Shown here one piece after another: positions 1-10,411 of a stretch of 64,000 nt of DNA. The notes beneath the pieces are model-generated. The model saw only the letters and a program-made list of their open reading frames with translations, did no database searches and had not been told where the DNA came from. Made by a program: the position numbers and the translations under genes. Numbering within the stretch: the stretch's first letter is position 1; each line of letters begins with the position of its first letter. The DNA is from Bacteroidia bacterium. GTDB lineage: Bacteria; Bacteroidota; Bacteroidia; Flavobacteriales; Flavobacteriaceae. The stretch covers positions 1 through 64,000 of the forward strand of contig JAUIMB010000002.1 in assembly GCA_030432635.1 (NCBI GenBank), in the 5' to 3' direction.

Positions 1-218
1 CCAATACCTCAATCGCGTTCGGGCGGCAAATATACAACCTATAAAACTCTTTATCCAAAAAAATTATTGAATTTTTTTAAGTCAAAAGAACATAAAATTA
101 CGAATAGCTTAAAATGAGACAATTACAATCAATTGTAGCATAAAAATAGTGTATCACACCCTACAATAAACCGATTTCAATACAATATAATATTATTGTA
201 TGTGATTATTAAAGATAT

Positions 219-226
219 TATCTTTG
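219..226 (+). promoter_or_regulatory. Promoter -7 box upstream of thrS
   Basis: TATCTTTG matches the Bacteroidota sigma consensus TAnnTTTG and lies 27 bases upstream of the thrS start. A TTG codon at 196 is in frame with thrS but lies upstream of this box, so translation cannot begin there if this is the promoter. Bases 1-195 hold no recognisable gene. Confidence 0.6.
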
Positions 227-252
227 CCTCCTTAATATATATAGGTCAAGCC

Positions 253-2196
253 ATGATAAACATCACTTTGCCAGATGGCACTGTAAAGAAATTTGAAGTA
301 GGTACAACTCCTTTGGATGTTGCAAAGAGTATCAGTGAAGGGTTTGCTAGAAATATAATTTCAGCAAGTTTCAATGAGGAAACCATTGAAATCTCTACTC
401 CCTTAGGTAAAGACGGAGACTTGGTGTTGTACACTTGGTCTGATGACGAAGGTAAAAAAGCTTTTTGGCATTCTAGTTCTCATGTTTTGGCTCAAGCACT
501 GGAAGAGCTTTATCCAGGTATAAAATTATCGATTGGGCCAGCTATTGAAAACGGGTTTTATTATGATGTGGATTTTGGCGAGAATAATATCTCTGAAAAA
601 GATTTCAAATCCATTGAGAATAAAATGCTTGAGATTGCTCGAGGCAAACATGATTTCAAAATGAGAGCTATTTCTAAGAATGATGCGTTATCCTTCTACA
701 AATCCCAGGACAATGAATACAAGGTTGAACTCATTGAAAATTTGGAAGACGGTACAATAACCTTTTGCGATCATTCGACGTTTACCGATTTATGCCGTGG
801 CGGTCATATCCCAAATACAGGAATTATAAAAGCTGTTAAGTTATTGTCTGTTGCTGGAGCCTATTGGAGAGGTGATGAAAACAACAAACAACTTACGCGA
901 GTGTACGGTATTTCTTTTCCAAAGCAAAAAGAATTAACACAATACCTCGAACTTCTTGAAGAGGCAAAGAAACGCGACCATAGAAAACTCGGTAAGGAAC
1001 TTGAACTATTCACATTTTCACAAAAAGTAGGACAAGGCTTACCTTTATGGTTGCCAAAAGGTGCTGCTCTAAGAGAAAGACTTGAAAACTTTTTGAAAGC
1101 TGCTCAAAAAAAAGCAGGTTACGAAATGGTAGCTACACCTCACATAGGTCAAAAAGAACTATATGTAACATCAGGGCATTTTGCAAAATATGGAGAGGAC
1201 AGCTTTCAGCCCATTAACACTCCTGCAGAAGGGGAAGAGTTCTTATTGAAACCAATGAATTGTCCTCATCATTGTGAAATTTACAATACTAAACCGTTTT
1301 CTTATAAGGATTTACCAAAACGATATGCGGAATTTGGAACGGTATATAGATATGAGCAAAGTGGTGAATTACATGGACTTACCAGAGTAAGGGGTTTCAC
1401 ACAAGATGATGCGCACATTTTTTGTACACCAGACCAATTGGATACAGAGTTCAAAGAAGTTATCGATTTGGTTCTCTATGTGTTTGGATCGTTAGGTTTT
1501 GAAAACTTTAAAGCACAAGTCTCATTAAGAGACCCTAACAACCCTGAGAAATATATTGGTAGTGATGAAAATTGGCAAAAAGCAGAACAAGCAATCCTAA
1601 ACGCTGCAATTGACAAGGGCTTAGATTATGTTGTTGAGACAGGCGAAGCTGCTTTCTATGGTCCAAAATTAGATTTTATGGTTAAGGATGCTCTAGGCAG
1701 AAATTGGCAATTAGGAACCATACAAGTTGATTATAATTTACCCGAACGTTTTGACCTTACATATAAAGGTAGCGATAATGAACTACATAGACCTGTCATG
1801 ATACACCGTGCGCCTTTTGGAAGCATGGAACGCTTTGTTGCTATTTTATTAGAGCATACTGGTGGAAACTTCCCAATTTGGCTCATGCCTGAGCAGGTTA
1901 TCATACTGTCTCTTAGTGAGAAATATGAAAAATACGCTGAAAAAGTTTTAAATTTGTTAGAAAATCACGAAATTCGCGCCCTTGTTGACAATAGAAATGA
2001 AACGGTAGGAAAGAAAATTCGCGAAGCCGAAATGAACAAATTGCCTTTCATGATTATTGTCGGCGAAAATGAAGAGCGTGAAAGTAAGATTTCTGTGCGT
2101 CGCCATGGAGGAGAAGATTTAGGCATGATAAGTGTAGATGATTTTGCAGAAATAGTTGAACAAGAGATAAATAAAACGTTAAAGACATTCAAATAA
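253..2196 (+). CDS. thrS: Threonyl-tRNA synthetase
   Basis: Charges tRNA-Thr with threonine in the cytoplasm. The 647-residue protein has the usual order: an N-terminal TGS domain ([14 protein letters not shown]), the SAD editing domain with HxxxH ([17 protein letters not shown]) and the DLCRGGH segment, the class II catalytic core with the MNCPHH motif, and a C-terminal anticodon-binding domain. The ATG at 253 starts the TGS domain exactly; the in-frame TTG at 196 only adds 19 unrelated residues upstream of the promoter box. It heads the thrS-infC-rpmI-rplT cluster, all on the + strand. Length and motifs are typical. Confidence 0.97.
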   Translation: MINITLPDGTVKKFEVGTTPLDVAKSISEGFARNIISASFNEETIEISTPLGKDGDLVLYTWSDDEGKKAFWHSSSHVLAQALEELYPGIKLSIGPAIENGFYYDVDFGENNISEKDFKSIENKMLEIARGKHDFKMRAISKNDALSFYKSQDNEYKVELIENLEDGTITFCDHSTFTDLCRGGHIPNTGIIKAVKLLSVAGAYWRGDENNKQLTRVYGISFPKQKELTQYLELLEEAKKRDHRKLGKELELFTFSQKVGQGLPLWLPKGAALRERLENFLKAAQKKAGYEMVATPHIGQKELYVTSGHFAKYGEDSFQPINTPAEGEEFLLKPMNCPHHCEIYNTKPFSYKDLPKRYAEFGTVYRYEQSGELHGLTRVRGFTQDDAHIFCTPDQLDTEFKEVIDLVLYVFGSLGFENFKAQVSLRDPNNPEKYIGSDENWQKAEQAILNAAIDKGLDYVVETGEAAFYGPKLDFMVKDALGRNWQLGTIQVDYNLPERFDLTYKGSDNELHRPVMIHRAPFGSMERFVAILLEHTGGNFPIWLMPEQVIILSLSEKYEKYAEKVLNLLENHEIRALVDNRNETVGKKIREAEMNKLPFMIIVGENEERESKISVRRHGGEDLGMISVDDFAEIVEQEINKTLKTFK

Positions 2197-2223
2197 AAAG
2201 TTTAATTAAAATATAAATAAGCC

Positions 2224-2775
2224 ATAGCAATACGTAGAAGACACAACTCAAAACGAGTACAACGGGAAGATCAACATAGAATCAACTCCAAAATCAGAGC
2301 TGAAAAAGTTCGAGTGGTAGGCGACAATGTTGAAGTTGGAATTTATTCAATTAAGGAAGCCTTAGCTATTGCAGATGATCAGGGTCTAGATTTGGTTGAA
2401 ATTTCACCCAAAGCCGATCCTCCTGTGTGCAAAGTTATGGATTACAAGAAGTTTCTTTACGAACAAAAGAAACGTGAAAAGGCTCTAAAGGCGAAAGCTT
2501 CCAAAGTTACCATAAAGGAAATTCGATTTGGTCCACAAACAGATGATCACGATTATGAGTTCAAAAAGAAACACGCTGAGAAGTTTTTAAAAGATGGTGC
2601 AAAACTGAAAGCCTTTGTATTCTTTAAGGGACGCTCAATCATCTTCAAGGAGCAAGGTCAAATTCTATTGTTGCGATTGGCTCAAGACCTTGAAGAACTA
2701 GGAAAGGTTGAGCAAATGCCCAAATTGGAAGGTAAGCGAATGACCATGTTCATCGCTCCTAAGAAAGCAAAATAA
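2224..2775 (+). CDS. infC: Translation initiation factor IF-3, apparent AUA start
   Basis: IF-3 binds the 30S subunit, discriminates against non-standard initiation codons and prevents premature subunit joining. The frame encodes the N-domain ([21 protein letters not shown]), a lysine-rich linker and the C-domain ([24 protein letters not shown]). No ATG lies in frame before the conserved start. A GTG at 2314 would delete the universally conserved RINxKIRA segment. The family N-terminus (MAIRRx) aligns with ATA GCA ATA CGT AGA at 2224, so AUA is the probable start, giving 183 residues. Non-AUG starts are the known basis of infC autoregulation (AUU in E. coli). Identity is certain; the start codon is inferred. 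Confidence 0.93.
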   Translation: MAIRRRHNSKRVQREDQHRINSKIRAEKVRVVGDNVEVGIYSIKEALAIADDQGLDLVEISPKADPPVCKVMDYKKFLYEQKKREKALKAKASKVTIKEIRFGPQTDDHDYEFKKKHAEKFLKDGAKLKAFVFFKGRSIIFKEQGQILLLRLAQDLEELGKVEQMPKLEGKRMTMFIAPKKAK

Positions 2776-2864
2776 TAGCTGAATATTCAGCATATCAATA
2801 ACACACCTTCGCGCTTAATGCTAAGGTGTAAAATATAAGCGAAACGTAAATAAATCTAGGAACA

Positions 2865-3062
2865 ATGCCTAAAATGAAAACTAAATCAAGTGCTAAGAAA
2901 CGTTTTAAACTAACTGGCACTGGTAAGATCAAAAGAAAGCACGCTTTTAAGAGTCATATCTTGACAAAAAAATCTAAAAAGCGAAAGCTAGCTTTAACTC
3001 ATGACACTTTAGTACATAAAGCAGATGAGGACAATATTAAAACAATGTTACGCTTAAAGTAA
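2865..3062 (+). CDS. rpmI: 50S ribosomal protein L35
   Basis: Small basic structural protein of the large ribosomal subunit. The 65 residues start with [20 protein letters not shown], the family signature, and length is normal. It lies between infC and rplT, the near-universal order, and probably shares their transcript. In many bacteria this cluster is repressed by L20; no leader structure was traced here. Confidence 0.97.
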   Translation: MPKMKTKSSAKKRFKLTGTGKIKRKHAFKSHILTKKSKKRKLALTHDTLVHKADEDNIKTMLRLK

Positions 3063-3169
3063 TAGTGTTTTAATCGGTTAAAACAAATTATAAACCATGG
3101 AGTTAGGCAAAAGTATTTAGCAAGTGTCAATTAAATTAGACCGCCTACTACAAAAAAACAATTTAAGAA

Positions 3170-3514
3170 ATGCCAAGATCAGTAAATTCAGTAGCTAAAA
3201 GAGCCCGAAGAAAAAAGGTTCTTAAGCAAGCAAAAGGTTACTTCGGAAGACGTAAAAACGTTTGGACAGTAGCCAAAAACGCGGTTGACAAAGCGATGCA
3301 ATATTCGTACAGAGACCGAAGAAACAAAAAAAGAACATTCCGTTCACTTTGGATCATGCGTATCAACGCAGGAGCTAGACAACACGGAATGAGCTATTCT
3401 AAGTTTATGGGGAAACTCAAAGCTAATAATATCGAATTGAACCGTAAAGTTCTTGCCGATTTAGCAATGAACAACCCTGAAGCTTTTGAAGCTATAGTTA
3501 ACAAAGTTAAGTAA
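3170..3514 (+). CDS. rplT: 50S ribosomal protein L20
   Basis: Large-subunit assembly protein and, in other bacteria, autogenous repressor of rpmI-rplT. The 114 residues begin [20 protein letters not shown] and include the [21 protein letters not shown] core. Last gene of the cluster; a strong terminator follows 37 bases downstream. Confidence 0.97.
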   Translation: MPRSVNSVAKRARRKKVLKQAKGYFGRRKNVWTVAKNAVDKAMQYSYRDRRNKKRTFRSLWIMRINAGARQHGMSYSKFMGKLKANNIELNRKVLADLAMNNPEAFEAIVNKVK

Positions 3515-3550
3515 GGCATACGCCTAAATAATAACAACAATTCGCTTATA

Positions 3551-3583
3551 AAAACCGACTCCCTAACGAGTCGGTTTTTTTTT
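3551..3583 (+). terminator. Rho-independent terminator after rplT
   Basis: A 9-bp perfect stem (AACCGACTC with GAGTCGGTT), a 6-base loop and a run of nine T residues. It ends the thrS-infC-rpmI-rplT unit. Confidence 0.92.
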
Positions 3584-3624
3584 ATTAACTTAAGCTTTTA
3601 TTTTTTTCTCATACCCAACATACC

Positions 3625-3873
3625 ATGCGTTACTTCAAACGACCTCACAAACCCAAATTAAAATATAAAAAAGCGGTTAAGAAACCCATTCCCATTGAAT
3701 GTATTCAAATTGACGAACCTTTTGAGGTTGAAACACTTGAAGGCATGATGAAAGGCAAAAAGGGAGATTGGCTTATGATTGGTATCAATGGAGAAATGTA
3801 TCCTTGTGATAATACAATATTTGAAAAAACTTACGACATAATCAATGACAATAAATCAAATGAAAAAAATTAA
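3625..3873 (+). CDS. Small conserved protein, PGDYG-like
   Basis: 82 residues with a basic N-terminus and a core ETLEGMMKGKKGDWLMIGINGEMYPC. The GDWLM-GInGEmYPc pattern resembles the small PGDYG-type domain found in bacterial and phage proteins of unknown role. No signal peptide or membrane segment. It overlaps the start of the next gene by 14 bases, suggesting translational coupling. Function unknown. Confidence 0.75.
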   Translation: MRYFKRPHKPKLKYKKAVKKPIPIECIQIDEPFEVETLEGMMKGKKGDWLMIGINGEMYPCDNTIFEKTYDIINDNKSNEKN

Positions 3874-6800
3874 TCTCTTCTTCTACATTTTCTTCTTCAT
3901 GGTATTTACTTCAATAGCTCAGGAGAAAGCTGAAAAAGCATCTTGGGATGTTGCCAACCCTGAAGGTAATTGGGACTTCAAGGAAATTCCACTTTCCACC
4001 AATGAAGGCACATGGATGAACCTTGATGTAAGTCCTGATGGAAAACATATCGTCTTTGACCTTCTTGGTGATATCTATAAAATTGATATCAAGGGTGGAA
4101 ATGCGAAGATCTTAAGAGAAGGATTACCTTTTGAAATTCAACCACGTTTTAGTCCTGATGGCAAACATATTTCCTTTACAAGTGATGCTGGAGGTGGTGA
4201 CAACATTTGGATAATGGACAATGATGGTTCAAATGCAAAACAAATCACAAAAGAAGATTTCAGATTAGTGAATAATGCCATCTGGACACCTGATGGCAAT
4301 TACCTTATCGCCAGAAAACATTTTACATCAAGTCGATCACTTGGTGCAGGAGAACTATGGATGTACCACAAAACTGGCGGAAGTGGCATTCAACTCACAA
4401 AAAGAAAAAATGACCAACAAGATGTAAATGAACCTTCACTTTCGTCAGATGGAAAACACCTATATTATAGTGAAGACATGTATCCTGGAGGCTTTTTTCA
4501 ATACAATAAAGATCCAAATAAGCAAATTTATGTGGTGAATCGCTACCATATGGAGACTGGGGAAATCAAACGAATCACAGGTGGACCAGGTGGTGCGGCA
4601 AGACCTCAGGTTTCTCGAGATGGAACAAAGCTGGCTTTCGTAAAACGCGTTCGAACCAAATCTGTACTCTTTGTCCATGATCTGGAAACTGGCGAAGAAT
4701 GGCCAGTCTATGATCAATTAAACAAAGACCAACAGGAGGCTTGGGCAATTTTTGGTGTATATACCAACTTTAACTGGATGCCAAATAATGAAGAGATTAT
4801 TATATGGTCTGGCGGAAAAATCAATAAAATCAATATCAACACTCAACAAGTAAGCAACATTCCGTTTCAAGTGGATACCAAAATTAAAATTGCTAAAGCC
4901 ATTGAATTTGACACACCTGTTTCTCCTGTAACCTTTGATGCCAAAGTCATTCGACATGCTGTGACAAGTCCTGACGGAAAGTCCATTGTTTTTAATGCTC
5001 TTGGCCATCTATACCTTCAAAAGTTGCCTAACGGAAAAGCGCAACGCTTAACCACTGGAACCGATTTCGAATTTGAACCATGTTTTTCTCCAGACGGAAG
5101 TAAGATTACCTATGTGACATGGAATGATGAAGAACTTGGAGCAATTTATGCTGTATCGTCTAATGGAGGAACACCAACAAAATTATCTTCCGAAAAAGGG
5201 ATCTATAGAAATCCCTCATACTCCAAAAACGGAAAGCACATAGTCTACAGAAAGGAAGGTGGAAATAATGAACAAGGTCGCACCTTTTCAAAAAAAACCG
5301 GATTGTATCTCATGGATGCTGATGGTTCAAATGTAAAACAACTCATTGAGGAAGGTGATTACCCAATGTTCAACACTGATAATTCAAGAGTCATATACCA
5401 AAAAGGCGGTCAGTTTTTTGGTGCACTCATCAAAGAGCTCAAAAGTATTGACCTCAATGGTCATGAAGAGCAAACCCTTGTTAAATCAAAACACGGAAAT
5501 CGTCTTGTTCCAAGTCCTGATGGTAATTGGATTGCTTTTATTCATCTTCACAAAGTGTATTTGGCTCCAATGCCAAAAACGGGTCAGACACTCGACCTCA
5601 CCGATAAGAGTAAGTACGTTCCAATCACTCAACTTTCAAAAGATGCTGGCATCAATTTACACTGGTCTTCCAACAGTAAAACTGTACATTGGACACTTGG
5701 AAACCAGTATTTTTCTGCTAAAGTTTCCGAAGATTCTGAAATGGTCAAAGATGGAATTACGATAAACCTAGAAGTTAAAACAGACAAACCTTCAGGAAAA
5801 ATCGCCTTGAAAAATGCACGAATTATCACAATGGAAGGTGACGAAGTCATTGAAAATGGCACCATCATTATTAATGAAAATAGAATAGAAGCCCTAGGAA
5901 ATGTATCGGATGTGTCTGTGCCTTCCAACGCAAAAATCTACGACCTCACTGGAAAAACCATTATGCCAGGAATGGTTGATGCTCATGCGCATATTGGTGG
6001 TTTTCGCTACGGATTGACCACTCAAAAACATTGGCAGTTTTATGCCAACCTTGCCTTTGGTGTTACAACCGCTCATGATCCTTCGGCACATACTGAAACA
6101 GTTTTTGCGCTGTCTGAACTGCAAAAAAATGGGACACTGGTTGGTCCTCGCCTCTACTCGACCGGATTTATTCTTTATGGTGCTGATGGCGATTTTAAAG
6201 CAGTCATCAATAATTTGGAGGATGCACGTTCTTCTATTCGAAGAACAAAAGCCTTTGGTGCCTTATCCGTCAAAAGTTATAATCAACCTCGTCGCGAACA
6301 ACGTCAGCAGGTGCTTCAAGCTGCTCGAGAGGAAGGTATATTTGTTGTCCCTGAAGGTGGCTCAACTTTCTATCACAATATCACCATGGTCATGGATGGA
6401 CATACTGGTGTTGAGCATAATATTCCTGTCGCTCCTGCCTATAAAGATGTCTTAGAGCTTTGGGGAAATAGCAATGTTGGTTATACACCTACCCTTATTG
6501 TTAATTATGGTGGTATGAATGGTGAAATGTTCTGGTACCAAAACACCAATGTTTGGGAAAATGAAAAACTATTGAAATATACGCCTCGAAGCATTATCGA
6601 TTCTAGATCTCGACATCGAATTATGGTTCCTCAGGAAGAATACGTCAATGGACATATTTTGGTTTCAAAAACCTGTAAGGCACTTAGTGATGCTGGAGTA
6701 AAAGTGAATTTAGGAGCTCACGGACAATTACAAGGTCTAGGCGCACATTGGGAGTTGTGGCTCTTGCAACAGGGAGGAATGACCAACCATGAAGCATTAA

Positions 6801-7117
6801 AAGCTGCAACCATTAATGGCGCAGATTACATTGGTGCTGCAAACGATATTGGCTCATTAAAAGCAGGTAAATTGGCGGATTTGATTGTCATGGATAAAAA
6901 TCCTTTGGAAAATATCAGAAATTCTGAAAGTATTATTTATACAATGGTTAACGGAAGATTATATGATACGGAAACCATGAATGAGATTGGTAATCACCCA
7001 AAGGAACGTACAAAGTTTTATTGGGAAAACAATAAGTACAATCAAGCATTCCCTTGGCATGAAGAAAGCCAGAGTTTTACACGACCAGTGTGCGGTTGCC
7101 ATGTTGGGTCACATTGA
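3860..7117 (+). CDS. Secreted TolB-like propeller plus amidohydrolase
   Basis: A 1085-residue exported protein. A signal peptide (INLFFYIFFFMVFTSIAQ) is followed by about 600 residues of WD40-like PD40/TolB beta-propeller repeats (recurring sPDGkhI motifs). The C-terminal third is an amidohydrolase of the imidazolonepropionase-like group, with the metal-site motif VDAHAHIGG and the closing segment GSLKAGKLADLIVMDKNPLENI. The family is common in Bacteroidota as a periplasmic hydrolase of unknown substrate. The start at 3860 gives a clean signal peptide; the upstream in-frame start at 3845 adds five residues. It ends in a Cys-rich tail (PVCGCHVGSH), which is unusual. Confidence 0.9.
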   Translation: MKKINLFFYIFFFMVFTSIAQEKAEKASWDVANPEGNWDFKEIPLSTNEGTWMNLDVSPDGKHIVFDLLGDIYKIDIKGGNAKILREGLPFEIQPRFSPDGKHISFTSDAGGGDNIWIMDNDGSNAKQITKEDFRLVNNAIWTPDGNYLIARKHFTSSRSLGAGELWMYHKTGGSGIQLTKRKNDQQDVNEPSLSSDGKHLYYSEDMYPGGFFQYNKDPNKQIYVVNRYHMETGEIKRITGGPGGAARPQVSRDGTKLAFVKRVRTKSVLFVHDLETGEEWPVYDQLNKDQQEAWAIFGVYTNFNWMPNNEEIIIWSGGKINKININTQQVSNIPFQVDTKIKIAKAIEFDTPVSPVTFDAKVIRHAVTSPDGKSIVFNALGHLYLQKLPNGKAQRLTTGTDFEFEPCFSPDGSKITYVTWNDEELGAIYAVSSNGGTPTKLSSEKGIYRNPSYSKNGKHIVYRKEGGNNEQGRTFSKKTGLYLMDADGSNVKQLIEEGDYPMFNTDNSRVIYQKGGQFFGALIKELKSIDLNGHEEQTLVKSKHGNRLVPSPDGNWIAFIHLHKVYLAPMPKTGQTLDLTDKSKYVPITQLSKDAGINLHWSSNSKTVHWTLGNQYFSAKVSEDSEMVKDGITINLEVKTDKPSGKIALKNARIITMEGDEVIENGTIIINENRIEALGNVSDVSVPSNAKIYDLTGKTIMPGMVDAHAHIGGFRYGLTTQKHWQFYANLAFGVTTAHDPSAHTETVFALSELQKNGTLVGPRLYSTGFILYGADGDFKAVINNLEDARSSIRRTKAFGALSVKSYNQPRREQRQQVLQAAREEGIFVVPEGGSTFYHNITMVMDGHTGVEHNIPVAPAYKDVLELWGNSNVGYTPTLIVNYGGMNGEMFWYQNTNVWENEKLLKYTPRSIIDSRSRHRIMVPQEEYVNGHILVSKTCKALSDAGVKVNLGAHGQLQGLGAHWELWLLQQGGMTNHEALKAATINGADYIGAANDIGSLKAGKLADLIVMDKNPLENIRNSESIIYTMVNGRLYDTETMNEIGNHPKERTKFYWENNKYNQAFPWHEESQSFTRPVCGCHVGSH

Positions 7118-7165
7118 TAAACATAGGAAGTTATTGGCAAAGAGCTAAAGACGTTTAATCTATAA

Positions 7166-8425
7166 TCAGGTTTTCTGCTTCTTCTTTTTAGCCGCTGGAA
7201 ACAGAACATTGTTCAAAATCAATCGGTAACCTGGTGATGTTGGATGTAAGTCCAATTCAGTTTTTGGGTCTCCAACTTTGTGTGTATAATCTTCAGGATC
7301 GTGACCTCCATAAAATGTAAAAAAGCCCTTGCCTTGGATTCCATGGATGTATTTGGCCTCTCCATTGGTTTTGTTCTCACCCATTACCAATACATTAGAC
7401 TTGATTTCTTCTCGTGTAAATGAAGTTGTTTGTCCCATAAACCCTTTAACCAAGGCCGTATGGTTTTGACATAACATCGACGGAATAGGATCCCATTTTG
7501 CTGAAAATTCCATCAGAGAAAAATAATCAGTCGTCATTGGAATACGCCTTTTTCTAGTCATGTCTATAGAAGAAAACTCATAGACATTCGGACTGCGTTC
7601 TAAAATAAAATCCTTGAACGCAAAGGTTTTACTGTAATCAATTTTATTCTGATAACCAGCATCACTCCCATCACCATCAAACATTGGTTCACAAATATCA
7701 ACACCATCAGCAGATAGTGCGATGTCAAAACTATCAGTAGCACTGCACATAGCAAACATAAATCCACCACCAATGACATACTCTCGAATTTTTTTAGCGA
7801 CAGCTAGTTTTTCTTCGGAAACTTTCGAGTATCCTAATCTCGCTGCGAGTTCTTCAGCCTCCTTTTTCTCTTGTATATACCATGATGCCGAACGATAGGC
7901 GCGATAAAATTTTCCATACTGACCTGTAAAATCCTCATGGTGTAAATGCAGCCAATCATACAATAAAAGCGCATCGTTTAACACTTCTTCATCATATACT
8001 GTTTCATAAGGAATTTCAGCATATGTCAACACCATAGTCACTGCATCATCCCAAGGCTGTAATCCTTTGGGTGTATAAACAGCTATTTTTGGAGCCTTTT
8101 CCAAAACAACAGCTTCCATGTTTTGTGACGGACTTGCAATCATTTGAAGGATCTCTTCAGCTTTGCTATTGGAAATCACTTCAAAACTTACGCCTCTAAT
8201 TTGGCATTCGCGTTGAATTTCCTCTGAATCTGGTAATAAAAACGAACCGCCTTTATAGTTTAATAGCCACTTGACTTTAAGTTGTTTTTCCAAAGTCCAA
8301 TAGGTCACTCCATACGCCTTCAAGTGGTTATTTTGGCCTTCAGCATCCATAGGAATCAAGATATATGATGCAAAAGAAGGCAAGCTCATTAACAGAAAAG
8401 CGATAAAAAACAAAATTCGTTTCAT
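7166..8425 (-). CDS. Conserved secreted protein of Bacteroidota
   Basis: 419 residues with a signal peptide (RILFFIAFLLMSLPSFA). The family is widely conserved in Flavobacteria and, as I recall, often carries the database label asparagine synthetase B, but I see neither an N-terminal Cys glutaminase domain nor an ATP-pyrophosphatase loop. The middle (VIGGGFMFAMCSATDSFDIAL, GVDICEPMFDGD) resembles a class I glutamine amidotransferase-like fold of unknown activity. The tail is strongly basic (AAKKKKQKT). First gene of the leftward block. Confidence 0.75.
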   Translation of the reverse strand: MKRILFFIAFLLMSLPSFASYILIPMDAEGQNNHLKAYGVTYWTLEKQLKVKWLLNYKGGSFLLPDSEEIQRECQIRGVSFEVISNSKAEEILQMIASPSQNMEAVVLEKAPKIAVYTPKGLQPWDDAVTMVLTYAEIPYETVYDEEVLNDALLLYDWLHLHHEDFTGQYGKFYRAYRSASWYIQEKKEAEELAARLGYSKVSEEKLAVAKKIREYVIGGGFMFAMCSATDSFDIALSADGVDICEPMFDGDGSDAGYQNKIDYSKTFAFKDFILERSPNVYEFSSIDMTRKRRIPMTTDYFSLMEFSAKWDPIPSMLCQNHTALVKGFMGQTTSFTREEIKSNVLVMGENKTNGEAKYIHGIQGKGFFTFYGGHDPEDYTHKVGDPKTELDLHPTSPGYRLILNNVLFPAAKKKKQKT

Positions 8426-8543
8426 GTGTTCTAGGTCATATTCAAAAATGAAATATACTCAAAAATTATTCCTAACAATACCTGTTTAATATAGATTTAA
8501 GGTTTTTTGCTGAACCGTTAGATTTTCAGAAGAAAAATTAAAT

Positions 8544-9275
8544 TCACTGTAATGCCGCCTTTTGAAGTTGTTCATAATAGGGTTGGCACTCTTGTAACAA
8601 CGGAACTAAATGTTCTGGAAAAGGTTCGGTTTTTGGTTTGTACTCGGAAAAACCCGAAGATTTATGGACATTATCATACCAATATTTGGCCCAAACACCA
8701 TCCTCTTTACGCTTTGAGGGTGTCCAATTTAGCATATTCGCATCAAATGGAATACCCGTATTGTTGCAAAGTTGCTTTAAGACACCTTCTGGATTAAGAA
8801 GTACATTCTTTCCGTCCAATACCGTAAAACCTATGTTTCTTTTTTTTAAACTTTCAATCAAGTCAACATGCAGCTTGTAGCCAACATCATTCAAATTTGG
8901 GTTCTTGATAACTTTATCAAACGAAGGTAGCATTTCTACAGGATCCCTTGTCAGGATCACATTATGCACATACGCTGTAAACTCAAGATTCAAACCTAAA
9001 AGATGGTGCGTCATATTCTTGAAGAACAGCACTGGCTTGTCCTTTGTGGTCAACATCATTTTCACAACTTTGTCTCCGTTATTTTCCATAGTTGCCAATA
9101 TCTCATCGGCTCCAGGATGATAGGTTTTAGCATCAGAATTATTGAGGTAGTGTGCATACAGAGGTTCATCAAATACCTTTGTATCCTTACGCTGTGCGAA
9201 ACTGTACATCAAAGCCGTAGAAATGTTCCGTGGTCCAGACCACAATGAAATTCGTGTGGTTTTATTGTTTGGCAT
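8544..9275 (-). CDS. Sulfotransferase-like protein
   Basis: About 243 residues. The N-terminus RISLWSGPRNISTALMYSF corresponds to the PAPS 5'-phosphosulfate-binding loop of the sulfotransferase family (SxPRsGST-like), and VHNVILTRDPVEMLPSF to the 3'-phosphate-binding region. Its start overlaps the end of the class IV aminotransferase gene upstream, so the two are probably co-translated and act together. Substrate unknown. Confidence 0.8.
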   Translation of the reverse strand: MPNNKTTRISLWSGPRNISTALMYSFAQRKDTKVFDEPLYAHYLNNSDAKTYHPGADEILATMENNGDKVVKMMLTTKDKPVLFFKNMTHHLLGLNLEFTAYVHNVILTRDPVEMLPSFDKVIKNPNLNDVGYKLHVDLIESLKKRNIGFTVLDGKNVLLNPEGVLKQLCNNTGIPFDANMLNWTPSKRKEDGVWAKYWYDNVHKSSGFSEYKPKTEPFPEHLVPLLQECQPYYEQLQKAALQ

Positions 9276-10185
9276 TGGCAACTGTTTCTATAATGAGTTG
9301 ATGGTATAAATCGCTCAAATGTCGTGTCATATCTCCATAAGGTTTGTTTCCTATGGATCTACCGTCAATTTTTCTCACAGGTGTCAATCCGCCAAAGGTT
9401 CCAGTCACAAAGGCTTCTTCTGCTCCATAAACATCAAAAAGTGAGAAATTCTTTTGGTGACATACAATTCCATGTCGTTCACATACTTCGATAACCTTGG
9501 CTCTGGTAATGCCATTCATACAATACTGACCTGTTGATGTCCATACTTCACCTTCCTTAACTATAAAAAAATTGGTTGCATTACAGGTTGATACAAAACC
9601 ATTAGCATCCAACATCAAGGCTTCGTCAGCTCCTGCTTCGATAGCTTGAATTAATGCTTGAACTTCGTGCAGCTTACTATGGCAGTTTAATCTTGGATCA
9701 AGATAATCGGGAGCACCACGTCGAATGGTACTTGTAAACAAGGTAATCCCTTTTTCCTTACTATCTTCCGAAGCTTTTTTATACTCTGGAATGATCACCA
9801 CATTGGGTCCCGAAATGGTCAGCCTAGGATCTTGGGATGGTGTTTTCTTGATGCCTCGAGTGACCATAATCCTTACATGAACATGATCTTCCATTTGGTT
9901 TTCATTGAGCACCTTCCATATAATTTCTGTAAGTTCAGTTTTAGAAAACGGAAATATCATTCCCACAGCTGCAGCCGAAGTCCATAAGCGATCCAAGTGA
10001 TCGTCTAGAAACACCAATACTCCTTGATGCAATCTCATGGCTTCCCATATACCATCACCAACAAGATACCCACTATCAAAGACTGAAATCTTAGCTTCAT
10101 CACGTTTGTGGAAACTTCCGTTTACATAAATTTTTATGTCTTTATTTCTGTCATCATGGACAGCATTGTGCGTTCCGTGGACCAT
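9262..10185 (-). CDS. Class IV aminotransferase (PLP), branched-chain type
   Basis: Fold-type IV PLP enzyme of about 307 residues: VFDSGYLVGDGIWEAMRLHQG near the N-terminus, DYLDPRLNCHSKLHEVQALIQA carrying the Schiff-base lysine, EALMLDANGFVSTCNATNFFIV, and GITRAKVIEVCERHG. These features fit a branched-chain or D-amino-acid aminotransferase-like enzyme. The ATG at 10185 avoids a 15-residue extension of non-conserved residues. It overlaps the downstream sulfotransferase-like gene. 186 bases upstream are noncoding with nothing recognised. Confidence 0.88.
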   Translation of the reverse strand: MVHGTHNAVHDDRNKDIKIYVNGSFHKRDEAKISVFDSGYLVGDGIWEAMRLHQGVLVFLDDHLDRLWTSAAAVGMIFPFSKTELTEIIWKVLNENQMEDHVHVRIMVTRGIKKTPSQDPRLTISGPNVVIIPEYKKASEDSKEKGITLFTSTIRRGAPDYLDPRLNCHSKLHEVQALIQAIEAGADEALMLDANGFVSTCNATNFFIVKEGEVWTSTGQYCMNGITRAKVIEVCERHGIVCHQKNFSLFDVYGAEEAFVTGTFGGLTPVRKIDGRSIGNKPYGDMTRHLSDLYHQLIIETVANAKQ

Positions 10186-10411
10186 AATAATTTGATTAGA
10201 TATGATTTTGAAAGATAAATAATCATGCACTACTTAACAAGAAATAGATGACTAATCAATGGATGCCACAAATTCATTGTGTGTGAGGTATCCTAAGACC
10301 AAACCTATGATAACCCTAGTTCATAATAGCGTAAAATCTAGGTTGTAACATTCTTTCCGTCAACTAAAGGAAATTGGATTTTCCATCAGTGATATTCTGA
10401 TGGTTTGAACT

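Noticed and set aside
196-252. Extended thrS start at TTG 196
   Set aside because: The extension lies upstream of a TAnnTTTG promoter box and does not match the family; the TGS domain starts at ATG 253.
5346-6455. ORFs of 60-140 residues inside the amidohydrolase gene and similar overlapping frames elsewhere
   Set aside because: They are shadows of strongly coding frames, with no start signals, odd composition and no family features.
7166-8425. Asparagine synthetase B
   Set aside because: Neither the N-terminal Cys glutaminase domain nor the ATP-pyrophosphatase loop is present; the protein has a signal peptide.
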